Shown here: positions 30,130 through 41,941 of the stretch, piece by piece
Layout of the letters: every line of letters begins with the position of its first letter
How positions within the stretch are numbered: the stretch's first letter is position 1
From: Streptococcus orisratti DSM 15617
GTDB lineage: Bacteria; Bacillota; Bacilli; Lactobacillales; Streptococcaceae
NCBI RefSeq assembly: GCF_000380105.1
Contig: NZ_KB904448.1
Span: forward strand, 62,001-126,000
DNA length: 64,000 nucleotides
Direction of reading: 5' to 3'
Notes under the pieces: generated by a model
The model's database searches: none
Seen by the model: the letters and a program-made list of their open reading frames with translations, nothing else
What the model was told of the DNA's origin: nothing
Translations under genes and position numbers: made by a program

Positions 30130-30947
30130 CGTTTTTGGCAGGACGGGCAAAAATGCGTCCCGCGTCCTCCTACTTTGATTTTCTGAATTTCTGCTCCACA
30201 GCGCGGACAAGGCTCACCTGTTCTACCATAAACCTGCAAATATTCCTGCATGGTTCCATCTTCACCCAGAGCATTTTTATAAGTACGGATAGTCGAGCCC
30301 CCTTTGTCAATTCCCATCTGCAAAATACGAATGGTCTCGTCGTGCAGTCGCTTGATTTCCGCCTTTTTCAAACTAGACGACGGGCGCTCAGGATGCACCT
30401 TAGCAGCCCAAAGCACCTCGTCCACATAGATATTACCCAGACCAGCAACAAGCCTTTGCTCTAAGAGCAGCGGTTTGATTGGCTTATGAGAAGACAAAAC
30501 AGCCCGCTCAAAAGGCGCCAGTTTAAAGTCTTTTTTGCTTGGCTCAGGTCCTATTTTCTTTTTGATAAAATAAGCCTCTTCTTCTGATTTTGCCAGCAGT
30601 TCAAAGGTTCCAAACTTACGGACATCCTGATAAACCAAGGTTGAGCCATCAACTAAGTGAAAGAAGACATGAAAGTGCTTATTATCAGGCACTTGTTCAG
30701 GAAAGAGCAGATACTTGCCTTCCATTCGCAAATGAGAAATCAGCACTTGAGCGCCTAAATCAAAAATCAAATATTTCCCACGACGACGCATGGCTTTAAT
30801 TTTCTGTCCTAAAAGATCAAGCTTGAAGATTTCTAAGTCCGTCTTGACCATCTTGGGCACACGCACCTCAACAGCAACAATCGTTTTACCGACAACTAGC
30901 CGTTCTAGGCCTCGCCTGACTGTTTCAACTTCTGGTAATTCAGGCAT
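30126..30947 (-). CDS. mutM: formamidopyrimidine-DNA glycosylase
   Basis: 273 residues beginning [14 protein letters not shown], with catalytic Pro2-Glu3, Lys in GRRGKYL, and the C-terminal zinc finger [10 protein letters not shown]...CPSCQ (about 244-271). It removes 8-oxoguanine and nicks the strand. Translationally coupled to coaE. Confidence 0.96.
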   Translation of the reverse strand: MPELPEVETVRRGLERLVVGKTIVAVEVRVPKMVKTDLEIFKLDLLGQKIKAMRRRGKYLIFDLGAQVLISHLRMEGKYLLFPEQVPDNKHFHVFFHLVDGSTLVYQDVRKFGTFELLAKSEEEAYFIKKKIGPEPSKKDFKLAPFERAVLSSHKPIKPLLLEQRLVAGLGNIYVDEVLWAAKVHPERPSSSLKKAEIKRLHDETIRILQMGIDKGGSTIRTYKNALGEDGTMQEYLQVYGRTGEPCPRCGAEIQKIKVGGRGTHFCPSCQKR

Positions 30948-30996
30948 AATTTCTCCTTCCCGTTTTTATCAAGAAAGCTGAGCCACAGCCCAGCCT

Positions 30997-31473
30997 TTAA
31001 TGCCCCATGGCAAAGCTATTTGTAAAATACTCTTCTAACATGAGACGATGCTTATCTGACACACTTTCCAGCTCTGCTATTTCTTCTTTAGAGAAAAAAC
31101 GCAGACGAAGGGTTTCCTCATTGTGAAAATCAGAAATATCAAAGTCCTCCAGTGCCTTGAACTCATATATCATGACAATAGTCTGCACCTTGTCGCCATT
31201 GGGATAGGTTTCCTCAAAATTACTGTAAACATTAAGAAAACGAATAGGCTCGACTTCAATACCTGTTTCCTCAAAAAATTCACGTTTGGCTGTGTCAAGA
31301 GTTGACTCACCCAGTTCCATGGAGCCGCCTGGAATGGCCCACGTCTTTTTATCACCGCGTAGCTGCAGGAGCACACGCCCCTCATCATCTGACAAAATAC
31401 CACCTGCAAAAGTCAGCAAGACCTTGTCATGCCCCACCTTAGAGCGTATGTAGGAAATGTAGTCTTGGTTCAT
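30997..31473 (-). CDS. NUDIX hydrolase
   Basis: 158 residues. The Nudix box is GSMELGESTLDTAKREFFEE followed by TGIEV, preceded by WAIPGG. Substrate unknown; the neighbouring mutM would suit a nucleotide-pool role but this is inference. Ten bases separate it from the upstream acetyltransferase gene. Confidence 0.9.
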   Translation of the reverse strand: MNQDYISYIRSKVGHDKVLLTFAGGILSDDEGRVLLQLRGDKKTWAIPGGSMELGESTLDTAKREFFEETGIEVEPIRFLNVYSNFEETYPNGDKVQTIVMIYEFKALEDFDISDFHNEETLRLRFFSKEEIAELESVSDKHRLMLEEYFTNSFAMGH

Positions 31474-31482
31474 GGATTCTCC

Positions 31483-31908
31483 TTAAAAATCTATCACATA
31501 ATTAACAGTCCGATTAACTTCTTTAAAACCTATTGCACTATGAAAAGCTTGGCTAGTCAGATTATCTAGTTCACAATTTGATGCCAGTTGCCTGATACCC
31601 TGATTTTTAGCCCATCGGCGCGCAAAATCAATTAGTTTTTTCGCTATACCACTTCTCTGGTATTCTGATAGAACGCTGATACCTTCCAGATACGCAACTG
31701 GACTGGTTTTTGCCCCTTCAACATAGTCCTTTCGGATAGATAGACTGATAAAAGCAATCGCTCTACCATTTTGCCAAAAGAGAAACTCATAAGGGAAGAC
31801 TCCATTTTGAAAGTCTTTTTCCAACTGCGTTCTTTCTGCCTGCCAAACGGTTGACGCTAGGGCCGACCAGTCAGACAAAGAGTAGCTATCAACTTGTTTA
31901 ATCATCAA
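31483..31908 (-). CDS. GNAT-family N-acetyltransferase
   Basis: 141 residues. The acetyl-CoA loop is [20 protein letters not shown], preceded by [10 protein letters not shown]; the C-terminus has [20 protein letters not shown]. It resembles aminoglycoside 6'-acetyltransferase-type GNATs in layout, but the substrate is not determined. Start overlaps the era stop as ATGA. Confidence 0.85.
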   Translation of the reverse strand: MMIKQVDSYSLSDWSALASTVWQAERTQLEKDFQNGVFPYEFLFWQNGRAIAFISLSIRKDYVEGAKTSPVAYLEGISVLSEYQRSGIAKKLIDFARRWAKNQGIRQLASNCELDNLTSQAFHSAIGFKEVNRTVNYVIDF

Positions 31909-32804
31909 TACTCCTTCTCATTATATCCAAAGTCAGCAAGGTCCAGTTTCTTATCACGCCAGTTCTTCTTGACCTTAACCCAAGTTTCGAGGTAGACCTT
32001 GTCACCCAGCATGAGTTCAATATCGCGGCGAGCCATCTTGCCGATTTTCTTGAGCATAACTCCTTGCTTGCCAATGATGATGCCTTTTTGGCTGTCACGC
32101 TCAACCATGATCGTTGCTCGGATATGAACCTTATCGGTCTCTTCATCGCGTTTCATAGAGTCAACGATAACGGCAACAGAGTGTGGCACTTCTTGTTCAG
32201 TCAGTTTCAAAATCTTCTCACGAATCATTTCAGATACCAAGAAACGTTCCGGATGATCAGTAATTTGGTCTTCTGGGAAATATTGGAAGCCTTCTTCCAG
32301 ATTATCCTTGAGAATGGTCATCAGAGTTTCAACATTGTTACCTTGCAGTGCCGAGATTGGAACAACTTCCTTGAAATCCATCTGACTACGGAAGTCATCA
32401 ATCTGCTCCAACAACTGATCTGGATGTATCTTATCAATCTTGTTGATAACAAGGATAACAGGGATTTTGGCAGCCTTAAGGCGTTCCATAATCATATCGT
32501 CGCCTTTACCGCGTTTTTCATCGGCAGGTACCATAAAAAGCACTGTCTCAACTTCACGCAAAGTTGAATAGGCAGACTCTACCATAAAATCACCTAGAGC
32601 CGTCTTAGGCTTGTGGATGCCTGGGGTGTCAATAAAGACGATTTGCTCGGTCTCCGTCGTGTAAATGCCCATAATCTTATTACGAGTCGTTTGTGATTTA
32701 TCACTCATGATAGCAATTTTTTGTCCCATGACGTGATTTAAAAAAGTCGATTTCCCAACATTGGGACGACCAAGTATCGCTACAAATCCTGATTTAAATG
32801 TCAT
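31905..32804 (-). CDS. era: GTPase Era (30S assembly)
   Basis: 299 residues. G1 [10 protein letters not shown]3 [10 protein letters not shown]4 NKIDKI, then a KH RNA-binding domain with [13 protein letters not shown]. It binds the 3' end of 16S rRNA during 30S maturation. Located between diacylglycerol kinase and the acetyltransferase. Confidence 0.97.
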   Translation of the reverse strand: MTFKSGFVAILGRPNVGKSTFLNHVMGQKIAIMSDKSQTTRNKIMGIYTTETEQIVFIDTPGIHKPKTALGDFMVESAYSTLREVETVLFMVPADEKRGKGDDMIMERLKAAKIPVILVINKIDKIHPDQLLEQIDDFRSQMDFKEVVPISALQGNNVETLMTILKDNLEEGFQYFPEDQITDHPERFLVSEMIREKILKLTEQEVPHSVAVIVDSMKRDEETDKVHIRATIMVERDSQKGIIIGKQGVMLKKIGKMARRDIELMLGDKVYLETWVKVKKNWRDKKLDLADFGYNEKEY

Positions 32805-32851
32805 ATAATCTCTTTTCTGTATATAGTAAGTCTTTTTTCTTAACAGCTCTG

Positions 32852-33259
32852 CTATTGTCCAAAAATCATGGCAATAATTTTCGGAACAAAAATAATTAAG
32901 CCTGTCACCACAGCATAGCCAGAAATGACTAGAACCGCACCAGCAGCCATGTCTTTAGCATTCTTAGCCAACATCGAAAAATGATAGTTACTAGCTAAGT
33001 CAACCACATTTTCAATGGCAGAGTTGATGATTTCAAAGGTGATAACCAAAAAAATAGCTAAGAGTAGAAAGAGCCATTCAATGGCTGTAATCTGAAAAAT
33101 CGCTCCAGCAACTGTAACCAAAATCGCCGAAATAGCATGCTTACGCATGTTTCTTTCTTCCTTAAAGGCTGTAATCACACCAGTAATCGCAAATTCCATA
33201 CTGGCGACTAGATCTCTATTCTTCCACTTTTTTTGTGGATTATTGTCGCGTAAGTCCAT
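32852..33259 (-). CDS. dgkA: undecaprenol/diacylglycerol kinase
   Basis: 135 residues. A cytoplasmic start ([20 protein letters not shown]), then three membrane helices, with E-x-(I)[12 protein letters not shown], the catalytic family signature. In Gram-positive bacteria the enzyme phosphorylates undecaprenol for wall polymer synthesis. It overlaps the end of ybeY by 20 bases. Confidence 0.93.
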   Translation of the reverse strand: MDLRDNNPQKKWKNRDLVASMEFAITGVITAFKEERNMRKHAISAILVTVAGAIFQITAIEWLFLLLAIFLVITFEIINSAIENVVDLASNYHFSMLAKNAKDMAAGAVLVISGYAVVTGLIIFVPKIIAMIFGQ

Positions 33260-33737
33260 AAGCAGTCAATATCTCTTCCTGTAAGGTGAACATTTCTTTT
33301 TCTTCTTCGGGAGTATAATGGTCATAACCGTTGATATGCAAAAAGCCGTGCACCGCTAGAAAGCCCATTTCACGTTCAAAAGAGTGACCGTATTCATTGG
33401 CCTGTTCGCGCGCTTTGTCAATAGAAATAAAAAGTTCACCGATATAGCTGTCAAATTCAGCAAGCATCTCTACCAGTTCAGGATTATCTTTCAACTCTTC
33501 TTCATCAAAGGCAAATGGTACCTCAGGTTTGTATTCCAAGCTGATGACATCTGTCGGACGATCCGTATCACGGTATTCCAAATTTAATTCATGGCTACGC
33601 TCATTGGTCACAAAAGTCACAGCCATCTCCTTGTTTTGTTTGCCTAACTTTTCAGCAGCAAAATTCAGCAAGTCCAACGTCTGCTGCTTAATCTCTTCAG
33701 AAACTTGACCAGTTTCATCAAACATCTCAACGTACAT
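33240..33737 (-). CDS. ybeY: endoribonuclease YbeY (rRNA maturation)
   Basis: 165 residues from ATG 33737 ([13 protein letters not shown]), the family start; a 12-codon extension is unlikely. The metal motif [11 protein letters not shown] is near residue 130-140, with [14 protein letters not shown] before it. It acts in 16S rRNA 3' processing and ribosome quality control. No phoH gene is next to it here, unlike many Firmicutes. Confidence 0.94.
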   Translation of the reverse strand: MYVEMFDETGQVSEEIKQQTLDLLNFAAEKLGKQNKEMAVTFVTNERSHELNLEYRDTDRPTDVISLEYKPEVPFAFDEEELKDNPELVEMLAEFDSYIGELFISIDKAREQANEYGHSFEREMGFLAVHGFLHINGYDHYTPEEEKEMFTLQEEILTAYGLTRQ

Positions 33738-34014
33738 AATTAATATATAAGGACGTAAACCACAAAACGACATTAGGCTTGAGGTGTATCATCAAGCATG
33801 TGGTCATGTTCAATCAACTGCCTACACAAATTTGTAGACACTGATTATCCTTATTCCTTCCCTTTGTTTTCGATATCTCTAACTATTTTATTATATCACA
33901 AGAAGAAAGAAAAAGGGAGCACGAAGAAACCTCAAGCCAAATTGAGGCTGAGCAAAAAGCCCAGCACCGCTTCTCAGAGTTCTTGTCAACATCTCATCGC
34001 AGTGGTTGATTGGG

Positions 34015-34210
34015 TTTAACAGTCCAGTGGACTGTTAAAGGTTGGAGATAAGGTTTGCGAAGCAAATCTCAGCAATTCGTGTTTCACACTCCAAATCTGA
34101 CCTCTACGACTGATGCGAACAGAGTTCGCTTCATTTCCAACCTCAAAAGGTTCACTGAACCTTTTGAGATGTGCGGGGGTGGGAGTAAAATAGTCCAGTG
34201 GACTATTTTA
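34015..34210. repeat. cluster of three hairpins with two-hairpin modules
   Basis: In the 630-base gap before the DUF1846 gene. Perfect stems: TTTAACAGTCC/GGACTGTTAAA (34015-34039, loop AGT), CTCAAAAGGTTCA/TGAACCTTTTGAG (34142-34168, one-base spacer) and TAAAATAGTCC/GGACTATTTTA (34186-34210, loop AGT). The second is preceded by GCGAAC/GTTCGC and TTCATTTCCAACC; the first carries the same arrangement on the minus strand (TTTGC/GCAAA and CTTATCTCCAACC). Upstream, 33940-34015 has no gene and resembles 57320-57400. Nothing else was recognised in 33738-34367. Confidence 0.7.
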
Positions 34211-34367
34211 GCCTGAACCTAGATGTTTGGAAGTGAGGAGAACTCTTTTTGACTTATTGAGGGTAACTGAATTAGCTACTTAAAAAATTTTCTATCAAAC
34301 TTAGAATTTGATATAATAAGGTATTAACTTTGGAAAGGAAGATTTGGGTTCGCGCCCACTCTATCAC

Positions 34368-35852
34368 ATGAAAACAATTGCCTTTGATTCTGAAAAATAT
34401 CTAAACTTGCAACGCAATCACATTCTGGAACGCATCAATCAATTCGACGGAAAACTTTACCTAGAATTTGGTGGTAAAATGCTGGAAGATTTTCATGCTT
34501 CCCGCGTCCTTCCTGGCTATGAACCTGACAATAAAATAAAACTCCTTCAAGAACTAAAAGAAAAAGTCGAGATTGTCATTGCTATCAATGCTAACAACAT
34601 TGAACATTCAAAGACACGAGGTGACCTAGGCATTTCCTATGATCAGGAAGTTTTTCGGCTTATTGATAAGTTTAAAGATTTAGATATTTATGTTGGTTCA
34701 GTTGTTGTCACCCAATACACGGGACAGCCCGCTGCCGATAACTTCCGCAAACAATTAGAAAAAAATGGCATCACGTCCTATCTCCACTACCCAATCAAAG
34801 GGTATCCGACAGATATTAATCATATCATTTCCTCAGAAGGCATGGGGAAAAATGACTACATCGCAACTAGCCGAAATCTCGTGGTTGTGACAGCGCCTGG
34901 ACCTGGTTCGGGAAAATTAGCCACCTGCATGTCCAATCTCTATCATGACCAGATAAATGGCGTGACTTCTGGCTATGCCAAGTTTGAAACCTTCCCCGTT
35001 TGGAATTTGCCTTTGCATCATCCTGTCAATTTAGCTTATGAAGCCGCAACTGCTGATCTTGATGATGTCAATATGATAGACCCTTTCCATTTAGAAACTT
35101 ACGGTAAAACAACCGTAAACTATAACCGTGACATCGAAATTTTTCCCGTTGTCAAGCGTATGTTAGAACGCATTTTAGGTAAGTCTCCTTATGCTTCTCC
35201 CACCGATATGGGAGTAAACATGGTTGGGTTCTCCATCATTGATGAAAAAGCTGCTATTGAAGCCTCTAAGCAGGAAATCATTCGCCGTTACTATCAGACC
35301 TTAGTAGATTTCAAGGCAGAACGTGTCACTCAAACAGCCATCAAAAAAATTGAGCTCTTGATGAATGACATCAACATCACTCCTGAGGATCGTCAGGTAG
35401 TCCTATCTGCTCGTGCTAAGGAAGAAGCCACTGGAAATGCTGCCCTAGCTCTGCAATTACCAAATGGCGATATTGTTACGGGGAAAACATCCGAATTTTT
35501 CGGACCATCAGCTGCAGTTCTTATTAACGCCGTTAAAAATTTAGCACAGATTGATAAAACAACACCGCTAATTGAACCAGAATACATCATTCCTATCCAA
35601 GATTTGAAAATCAACTATCTAGGAAGTAAAAATCCAAGACTCCATTCTAACGAAATCCTAATTGCCCTTGCCATTACAGCACAAGTAAGTCTTGAAGCAA
35701 GACACGCAATGAATCAATTAGCCAACTTAAAAGGCAGTGAAGCCCACTCAACAGTTACCCTACCTGAAGAAGATAAAAATGTCTTTCGAAAACTCGGAAT
35801 CAATGTCACCTTTGACCCCGTTTATGAACAGGATAAACTTTATCGTAGATAA
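34368..35852 (+). CDS. DUF1846 domain protein
   Basis: 494 residues from ATG 34368 ([20 protein letters not shown]), which matches the S. pneumoniae homologue in start and length. The only good ribosome site (AAAGGAAG) is about 25 bases upstream and better placed for TTG 34344, which would add MGSRPLYH. A highly conserved P-loop-like fold with [18 protein letters not shown] and NMIDPFHL. Structures of the family exist, but its biochemical role is not established to my knowledge. Monocistronic. Confidence 0.88.
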   Translation: MKTIAFDSEKYLNLQRNHILERINQFDGKLYLEFGGKMLEDFHASRVLPGYEPDNKIKLLQELKEKVEIVIAINANNIEHSKTRGDLGISYDQEVFRLIDKFKDLDIYVGSVVVTQYTGQPAADNFRKQLEKNGITSYLHYPIKGYPTDINHIISSEGMGKNDYIATSRNLVVVTAPGPGSGKLATCMSNLYHDQINGVTSGYAKFETFPVWNLPLHHPVNLAYEAATADLDDVNMIDPFHLETYGKTTVNYNRDIEIFPVVKRMLERILGKSPYASPTDMGVNMVGFSIIDEKAAIEASKQEIIRRYYQTLVDFKAERVTQTAIKKIELLMNDINITPEDRQVVLSARAKEEATGNAALALQLPNGDIVTGKTSEFFGPSAAVLINAVKNLAQIDKTTPLIEPEYIIPIQDLKINYLGSKNPRLHSNEILIALAITAQVSLEARHAMNQLANLKGSEAHSTVTLPEEDKNVFRKLGINVTFDPVYEQDKLYRR

Positions 35853-35865
35853 TTCATGGCTCTAT

Positions 35866-35904
35866 AACGCAAAAGCAACGGTATTATACCGTTGCTTTTG
35901 CGTT
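35866..35904. terminator. long perfect hairpin between convergent genes
   Basis: AACGCAAAAGCAACGGTA pairs perfectly over 18 bases with TACCGTTGCTTTTGCGTT around TTA. It separates the DUF1846 gene from the convergent YtxH gene. T-richness inside both arms but no U-tail suggests bidirectional termination or RNA end protection. Confidence 0.7.
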
Positions 35905-35938
35905 AGTTGGGGATAAGTTTGTTCCTGACTCTTTTTAA

Positions 35939-36400
35939 CTAAACTTCATCACTAGAATCTTTCTCAGTGTCTTTGCTTTCAGATGATGGGTAATCAATAA
36001 TGATATCTTCTTCAGTGTTGTCTTCTTTAATATCAAAGTCGGCATCAACAGTAACATCATCATTTGGTTTCTGATTTTCTGTTATCTCAGAAACCTTTTC
36101 AGCAATAAAGTTCAAGGCATCTTCACCTTTTGTTTTAACGGTGGCAAGCACGTCATCAACAGTCAACTCACCAGATTCAAATCTTTCTTTGTAGTCATTA
36201 AACGTATCGGTTGCCAAATTAGTATATTCTGCGGTTTTTTCTTTAGCCTTTTGATGGTATTCGTCAGGATTCTCTTTATAGGCTTCGTAAGCTTTAGTAG
36301 CTCGTTCTTTGATTTCTTTACCTTTTTCCGTTGATAGGAAGTAAGCTGCCGCAAAACCTGAAACGGCACCTACGATAACTGTTTTAAAAAATTTATTCAT
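35939..36400 (-). CDS. YtxH domain-containing protein
   Basis: 153 residues. A membrane helix near the N-terminus (TVIVGAVSGFAAAYFLSTEKG) with the glycine-rich YtxH pattern, then a charged coiled-coil region and a strongly acidic C-terminus. The family is linked to general stress in Bacillus. It follows the DUF948 gene with a 40-base gap; the two are usually paired. Confidence 0.88.
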   Translation of the reverse strand: MNKFFKTVIVGAVSGFAAAYFLSTEKGKEIKERATKAYEAYKENPDEYHQKAKEKTAEYTNLATDTFNDYKERFESGELTVDDVLATVKTKGEDALNFIAEKVSEITENQKPNDDVTVDADFDIKEDNTEEDIIIDYPSSESKDTEKDSSDEV

Positions 36401-36440
36401 CTTTCTCCTCCAAACAAAAAATATCTTTCAAACTGGTAAA

Positions 36441-36857
36441 CTATGATTTACCTTTTTTAGAAAATAGTTTTGAAGCAACTCTACCGACAGCAAGTGCTGC
36501 ACCAGCTTTTCCTGCAGTCGAAGTGGCTGAAGTAGCTCTTTTACTGAGATAGCGTGCCTGTGTGTTAAGATCAGACACACTTTCAGATAAGTCAGCAATT
36601 GCTACAAAAAGTGGATCGATTGTTGCGACCTTTCCATTAACATCCTCCACCAAAACATTAGCCTTGGCTAAAATGTCGTTCGTCTGATGAAGAGTGATGT
36701 TTATGTCACTTGACAATACCTTCAAGGTTTGCTTTGTTTCATCAATAGTTTCATTTATAGCCTCTACTGTGCGGTGAAATTTAATAACAACGGGAATGCA
36801 CACACCAATTAAAATAGCAAATGCAATCGCAATAATTAATAAAGCAATACCAACCAT
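36441..36857 (-). CDS. DUF948 domain-containing protein
   Basis: 138 residues. One N-terminal membrane helix (ALLIIAIAFAILIGVCIPVV), then a long coiled coil with TVEAINETIDETKQTLKVLS and VATIDPLFVAIADLSE, and a basic end (KLFSKKGKS). Family function unknown; position after lgt and before YtxH is conserved in streptococci. Confidence 0.88.
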   Translation of the reverse strand: MVGIALLIIAIAFAILIGVCIPVVIKFHRTVEAINETIDETKQTLKVLSSDINITLHQTNDILAKANVLVEDVNGKVATIDPLFVAIADLSESVSDLNTQARYLSKRATSATSTAGKAGAALAVGRVASKLFSKKGKS

Positions 36858-36871
36858 AAATTCTCCTTTTT

Positions 36872-37654
36872 CTAATTTTGATAATATGGAATAGACTTTT
36901 TATACCGTCGCCAAACCATTAGCAAAAATCCAGTAAAAACTAATACTGCTGATAGCCACTGTGACACACGTAAACCACCAAGCATCAAACTATCTGTTCT
37001 CATTCCTTCAATCACGAAGCGACCACAGCCATACCAAATTAGGTAGAAGCAAGCGACTTCACCTTGCTTGAGAAGCCGAGGCTTACGTCGTAAAATGAGA
37101 ATAATAACAAAACCTAAAATATTCCACAAGGACTCATATAAAAAAGTTGGCACTCGATAACTACCATCAATATACATCTGCTTACGAATAAAATCAGGAA
37201 GGTAATCTAGTGATTTAACCGCTTTGCCATAGGCTTCTTGATTGATAAAATTACCCCAGCGACCGATTGCCTGTGCAATCATCACCCCTGGTGCAGCAAT
37301 ATCCAAAAAATCAATTGGATTGATGACACGATAGTAAGAAAAAGCAAAAAGAACAATCGCTCCTGTAATCAAACCGCCATAAATGGCAATCCCACCATGC
37401 CAAATAGCAAGCATTTCAATAAAAGGTTGGGTAGAGTAATAATCCCAGTCAAAGATAATGTAGTAAAGACGTGCACCTAAAATTGAGAGAGGAAATGCTA
37501 TTAAAATAAAGTCTAAAATATCATCCGACTTAATCTTTTTGCGAGACGCTTCTCTCATAGCCAGATAAACTGCCAAAACTACACCTGACATGATACAAAG
37601 GGCATACCAACGAATCGTTAACGGCCCCAATTGAATTGCAATAGGATCAATCAT
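36872..37654 (-). CDS. lgt: prolipoprotein diacylglyceryl transferase
   Basis: 260 residues from ATG 37654 ([19 protein letters not shown]), with GAGG upstream. Seven membrane segments; the Lgt signature is [13 protein letters not shown], preceded by H-GG-IAIYGG. It attaches diacylglycerol to the lipobox cysteine. The start overlaps hprK by 8 bases. Confidence 0.96.
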   Translation of the reverse strand: MIDPIAIQLGPLTIRWYALCIMSGVVLAVYLAMREASRKKIKSDDILDFILIAFPLSILGARLYYIIFDWDYYSTQPFIEMLAIWHGGIAIYGGLITGAIVLFAFSYYRVINPIDFLDIAAPGVMIAQAIGRWGNFINQEAYGKAVKSLDYLPDFIRKQMYIDGSYRVPTFLYESLWNILGFVIILILRRKPRLLKQGEVACFYLIWYGCGRFVIEGMRTDSLMLGGLRVSQWLSAVLVFTGFLLMVWRRYKKSIPYYQN

Positions 37655-38582
37655 CTGCGGCCTCATTCTGACTAATTAGTTGGGTCAAGCGCTCTTCAAA
37701 TGTTTTAGTCGCATCATACCCCATTTGTTTAGCACGATGGTTCATAGCTGCTGCCTCAATGACAACTGAGACATTTCGACCTGTTTTAACTGGAATACGA
37801 ATACGAGGAATCTTAACACCCGATAATTCAATTTCCTCATTCCCATTACCCAGACGATCAAAGACCTTATCTGACTCAAAGTTCTCCAAATAAACAGCGA
37901 GTTGTACTTGTGAAGAATCTTTGACAGCACTGGCACCGTAAAGACTCATAATATCAATAATACCAACACCACGAATTTCCAATAAATGCCTAAGAACCTC
38001 AGCAGGCTCACCCCAAAGCGTTTCTTCATCTTTGGCAAAAACATCTACACGATCATCTGCAACCAAACGATGTCCACGCTTAACCAATTCAAGTCCAGTC
38101 TCACTCTTACCGATACCTGAATCTCCCTGAATCAATACTCCCATTCCATAAATATCCATGAGGACTCCGTGAACACTCGTACGTTCAGCCAAACAAGAAT
38201 CCAAATACCATGACATCTCTCCGGATAAGTGACTAGTAGAGACATGACTCTGCAAGATGGCTAATCCTCTTTCCTTCGCTGCACGATGCATTTCCTCTGG
38301 AATATCCAAATTACGTGCAACCACAACTGCAGGAGTCTCAGGTCTAAACATTTCTATCAATACTTGATAACGGTTATGTTCCGTCATCTTCATGAGATAG
38401 GACCATTCTTTCATCCCCAAAAGTTGTAATCGCTCAGGGGAATAGTAATCAAAATATCCAGTCATCTCTAAACCTGGTCGCGAAATATCAGCTGTTGTAA
38501 TTTCTTTAGCCAAAAGTTCCTCATCACCATAGATAACAGAAAGTTTGACCTTTTCAACTAGCATTTTTACAGTAACTACCAT
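37647..38582 (-). CDS. hprK: HPr kinase/phosphorylase
   Basis: 311 residues, with Walker A GDSGIGKS (153-160), catalytic His138 (TSVHG) and the family signature [11 protein letters not shown]. It phosphorylates HPr at Ser46 under rich sugar supply, giving the CcpA co-repressor; relevant to the cre site of the fructose operon at 45838. AGGAGA ribosome site. Confidence 0.97.
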   Translation of the reverse strand: MVVTVKMLVEKVKLSVIYGDEELLAKEITTADISRPGLEMTGYFDYYSPERLQLLGMKEWSYLMKMTEHNRYQVLIEMFRPETPAVVVARNLDIPEEMHRAAKERGLAILQSHVSTSHLSGEMSWYLDSCLAERTSVHGVLMDIYGMGVLIQGDSGIGKSETGLELVKRGHRLVADDRVDVFAKDEETLWGEPAEVLRHLLEIRGVGIIDIMSLYGASAVKDSSQVQLAVYLENFESDKVFDRLGNGNEEIELSGVKIPRIRIPVKTGRNVSVVIEAAAMNHRAKQMGYDATKTFEERLTQLISQNEAADD

Positions 38583-39029
38583 AATTTCTCCTTTGGTAGT
38601 ATTATACCATAAATACCTTCAAAGGAAAGCGCTAACCAATTTTCAGAAAAATAAAATTCGTTACATAAAAAAACAAAAAGCATATTGCTAAAAAGGACAG
38701 AGAGCCTGCCCCTGTCCTATCATCATAAACGGTTTAATCGGCACTGGATAGTCATTACTCTGTGAAAACTAGACAGCCCTTCAAAGTCTAGAAATAGAGC
38801 GAATATCATCTATATTAGCCCTGTGTAAAATAGAATGCTGCCACTTTTTAGTTTTCGGGGGGCAGACTGTCGCAAGACTCCGCTGGAGATTTGCAATCAG
38901 CAAACCAAGTCAACAGGGTTTGAAGACGATTTTCGAAGAGTAGAATTCTTAAAAAGTAAGAGCTACGCAATACTAGGTTCCTGTTATTACCTAGAACAGC
39001 TAGACTCAGTCTAAGACGTAAAGATAAAT
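38583..39029. other. non-coding gap with decayed repeat
   Basis: No gene. The hprK promoter lies in the first 60 bases (a TATAAT at about 38600). A weak hairpin AGGACAG/CTGTCCT lies at 38694-38718. The tail 38922-38942 (GAAGACGATTTTCGAAGAGTA) equals one end of the 104-base ATACTC element, with the other end lost; a hairpin GCAA-CTCC-GCT-GGAG-TTGC lies at about 38872-38895. Confidence 0.45.
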
Positions 39030-39305
39030 TTACCAGAACCAACCGTCATTATTGTCATCATTAACAACATCTGCATCTTTTCGACGACGTGGTCCTGTCC
39101 CAAAATCCTCTCGAATGATATCTTCCTTGTAAGGCAAGAAAATTGCTAGTAAGATATATAAAACAATGCCAAACCCTGTAAAATACATAAGTAGGGCTGT
39201 TAGTACACGTGTCAAAGGTAAATCCCAACCAAACTTATCCGCTAGTCCTGCACAAACACCACCAACGACTTTTCCCTTTCGCACTTTATAAAATGTCGAT
39301 TTCAT
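39030..39305 (-). CDS. PspC-domain membrane protein
   Basis: 91 residues from ATG 39305 with AGAGG upstream. PspC pattern FYKVRKGKVVGGVCAGLADKF, DLPLTRVLTALLM, then a membrane helix (YFTGFGIVLYILLAIFLP) and a charged acidic tail ending NDGWFW. PspC proteins sense envelope stress; in streptococci this one is of unknown role. Here it is a single gene. Confidence 0.88.
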   Translation of the reverse strand: MKSTFYKVRKGKVVGGVCAGLADKFGWDLPLTRVLTALLMYFTGFGIVLYILLAIFLPYKEDIIREDFGTGPRRRKDADVVNDDNNDGWFW

Positions 39306-39390
39306 CTTTTGATCCTCTCTAACAATTTCTATGTTACTAGTATAACCCATTTCAGGTAAAATAAAATCAGCCTTACGACTGATTTTAACA

Positions 39391-39822
39391 TTATTGCAAT
39401 TTTAACTTCCCTAGGCATCTTCCGCAACGAAATTTTTTGGTGTCAACTAGACGTTTTCGGGGATACTGTTGCCCGCATTTTTGACAACAGTAGATATGGT
39501 AACTTGCCTCTTCTTTTTGAGATTTTGGCGCATAGCGAAGCCCATCGACTTTTTGTAAAAGTGTTTTAAAATCGGTATCTTGATGTCTGTAGCCTTTTTT
39601 CTCAAAATAAAGATGGTAATGGCAAAGTTCATGCCGAACAATCCTTCTGAAGATTTCTTGGCCAAATTCTTCATACAGTTTGATGTTAAAGTCCAGATGC
39701 CCATCTTTTGGAAAAAATCGTCCTCCAGTTGAACGTAATCGGCTATTCCAAACTGCCTGATGCCTAAACGGCTTACCAAAATCTTCCTCTGAAACCTTTT
39801 TCACATAATCAGTTAAGTTCAC
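39391..39822 (-). CDS. SprT-like zinc metalloprotease-fold protein
   Basis: 143 residues from GTG 39822. Zinc motif [11 protein letters not shown], and a C-terminal zinc ribbon with [14 protein letters not shown] and RCGRCLGKL. The family includes the human DNA-protein crosslink protease SPRTN; the bacterial proteins are uncharacterised. It overlaps the end of tex by 14 bases, so it is translationally coupled. Confidence 0.88.
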   Translation of the reverse strand: MNLTDYVKKVSEEDFGKPFRHQAVWNSRLRSTGGRFFPKDGHLDFNIKLYEEFGQEIFRRIVRHELCHYHLYFEKKGYRHQDTDFKTLLQKVDGLRYAPKSQKEEASYHIYCCQKCGQQYPRKRLVDTKKFRCGRCLGKLKLQ

Positions 39823-41941
39823 GCAAATCTACCAAAGACAAATTGATTTTGCCACGCTCCTTATCAATTTTCGACACCCAAACGGTAACAACATCTCCAA
39901 CTGACACTACTTGGCTTGGGTGCTTGACAAAGGAATTACTCATCTGAGAAATGTGTACGAGCCCATCGTCATGAAGACCAATGTCCACAAAAGCACCGAA
40001 GTCCACAACATTTCGTACCGTTCCTTCCAATTTTTGACCGATTTCAAGATCTGAAATATCAAGAACGTCTTGGCGGAGAACTGGTGCTTCAAATTCATCA
40101 CGTAAATCTCGGCCTGGCTTCAGCAAGTCAGCAATAATATCCTTAAGTGTCTCTTGACCAAGTTGCAACTGTTCCGCCATCTCCTCAAGATTGATTGCCA
40201 GCAGTTTTGCCTTAGCTGAGTCATCCAATTCAACGATATCAAGTAATCCCAGCAATTTTTCGACAGCCTTATAACTTTCTGGGTGAACCCCTGTGTTATC
40301 TAAAATATTTTCAGCATTGGGAATACGCAAGAAACCTGCTGCTTGTTCAAATGCCTTGGCACCCAGACGTGGAACTTTTTTAATTTCTTCACGGGAGTGA
40401 ATCCGGCCATTTTCTTCACGATATTTAACAATATTTTCTGAGATTGTCTTATTCAATCCTGATACATGAGACAAGAGAGCAGGACTGGCAGTATTGACAT
40501 TAACACCGACTTGGTTTACCACCGTATCAACCACAAAGTCTAAGTTGTCCGCTAGTTTTTTCTGGCTGACATCATGCTGATACTGACCGACACCAATAGA
40601 CTTTGGATCAATCTTAACTAGTTCTGCCAAAGGATCTTGCAATCGCCGAGCAATGGAAATAGCAGAGCGTTTTTCAACGGTCAAATCTAGAAATTCGTGA
40701 CGAGCCAACTCTGAAGCTGAGTAAACAGAAGCTCCGCTTTCATTAACGATGACATAGCTAACTTGAGGAAAATCTTTGAGCACCTCTGCCACAAAGGCCT
40801 CACTTTCCCGGCTAGCAGTACCATTTCCAATAGCAATAATTTCCACACCAAATGTTCGGATTAGTTCTGCTAAATCAACTTTAGATTGTTCAATTTTTAC
40901 TCTGCTAGCTGGCGGTACTGGATAGATGACTTGGGTCGTCATAAGCTTACCTGTCTGGTCAACAACAGCCAATTTTGCACCTGTACGAAAAGCGGGGTCA
41001 AAGCCTAGTACCACCCTTCCTTTGAGAGGAGAAACTAAGAGTAGATTGCGCAAATTTTCAGAAAAGAGACCGATAGCACCATCTTCTGCTTTCTCTGTCA
41101 ATTCTGTTCGAATACGACGCTCCATGGCTGGTACAATTTTTTTCTTAATCGTTTGATTAATTACCTCATCAATATAGACGTTTTTATCTTTAAAACGTGC
41201 TCCCATGAAGCGTAACATTTTCTCAACATTATGCTCAAATCCAACCTTTAGAATATCCAGTTTTTCCCCACGATTGAGAGCAAGTATGCGGTATCCTTGA
41301 ATTTCGTTAACTTTTTCACTGAAATCATAGTAGATTTGAAAAGTTTTATTCTCATCAGCAGATTCATCTTTAAGTTTTGAAACTATAAAACTGTACGACC
41401 AGATATCGTTATAGACCCAAGAACGGAGTTTATTATCCTCTGAAAATGCTTCAACCAAAATATCAACTGCACCAGAGAGCGCCTTGTCTGTTGATGGGAA
41501 AGCTTCATTAGTATAACTCGCTGCTTCGGCTTCAAGGGATGGCTTATTTTGTAAAATGAGGCGAGCCAGAGGAAAAAGACCTGCCTCACGTGCAATGGTT
41601 GCTTTCGTACGACGCTTCTCCTTGTAAGGTAAATAGAGTTCTTCAACATCAGCCAACTTATCAGCTTCGGCAATCGCCCGTTGAAGTTCTGGAGTCATTT
41701 TACCTTGCTCTTCGATTTTGGCGAGGACTGCTACTTTACGCTCCGCCAAAGTTGTCATACTCTTATCCAAGTCAATAATTGTCTTAATCTGTACCTCATC
41801 CAGATTTCCCGTCATTTCTTTACGGTAACGTGCGATGAAAGGAATGGTATTTCCCTCATTCGTCAATTCTAAAACCTTTTCAATTTGATGTTCATTGATG
41901 CCCAATTTTTGGGCAATTTCTTTAATATTTGAATTTTCCAT
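39809..41941 (-). CDS. tex: Tex-family S1 RNA-binding transcription factor
   Basis: 710 residues from ATG 41941 with GAGGGAG upstream. N-terminal helical Tex domain ([21 protein letters not shown]), YqgF/RNase H-like domain near 320-430 ([29 protein letters not shown]), helix-hairpin-helix repeats ([19 protein letters not shown]) and a C-terminal S1 domain ([19 protein letters not shown]). Binds nucleic acid; linked to transcription and toxin gene expression in other genera. Confidence 0.95.
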   Translation of the reverse strand: MENSNIKEIAQKLGINEHQIEKVLELTNEGNTIPFIARYRKEMTGNLDEVQIKTIIDLDKSMTTLAERKVAVLAKIEEQGKMTPELQRAIAEADKLADVEELYLPYKEKRRTKATIAREAGLFPLARLILQNKPSLEAEAASYTNEAFPSTDKALSGAVDILVEAFSEDNKLRSWVYNDIWSYSFIVSKLKDESADENKTFQIYYDFSEKVNEIQGYRILALNRGEKLDILKVGFEHNVEKMLRFMGARFKDKNVYIDEVINQTIKKKIVPAMERRIRTELTEKAEDGAIGLFSENLRNLLLVSPLKGRVVLGFDPAFRTGAKLAVVDQTGKLMTTQVIYPVPPASRVKIEQSKVDLAELIRTFGVEIIAIGNGTASRESEAFVAEVLKDFPQVSYVIVNESGASVYSASELARHEFLDLTVEKRSAISIARRLQDPLAELVKIDPKSIGVGQYQHDVSQKKLADNLDFVVDTVVNQVGVNVNTASPALLSHVSGLNKTISENIVKYREENGRIHSREEIKKVPRLGAKAFEQAAGFLRIPNAENILDNTGVHPESYKAVEKLLGLLDIVELDDSAKAKLLAINLEEMAEQLQLGQETLKDIIADLLKPGRDLRDEFEAPVLRQDVLDISDLEIGQKLEGTVRNVVDFGAFVDIGLHDDGLVHISQMSNSFVKHPSQVVSVGDVVTVWVSKIDKERGKINLSLVDLRELN

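Noticed and set aside
34015-34210. Cluster of palindromes considered as a CRISPR-like array
   Set aside because: The palindromes differ in sequence, spacing is irregular, and there are no spacers or cas genes.
38628-38641. cre-like sequence GGAAAGCGCTAACC upstream of hprK
   Set aside because: It misses the consensus at both ends and no clear promoter is positioned with it.
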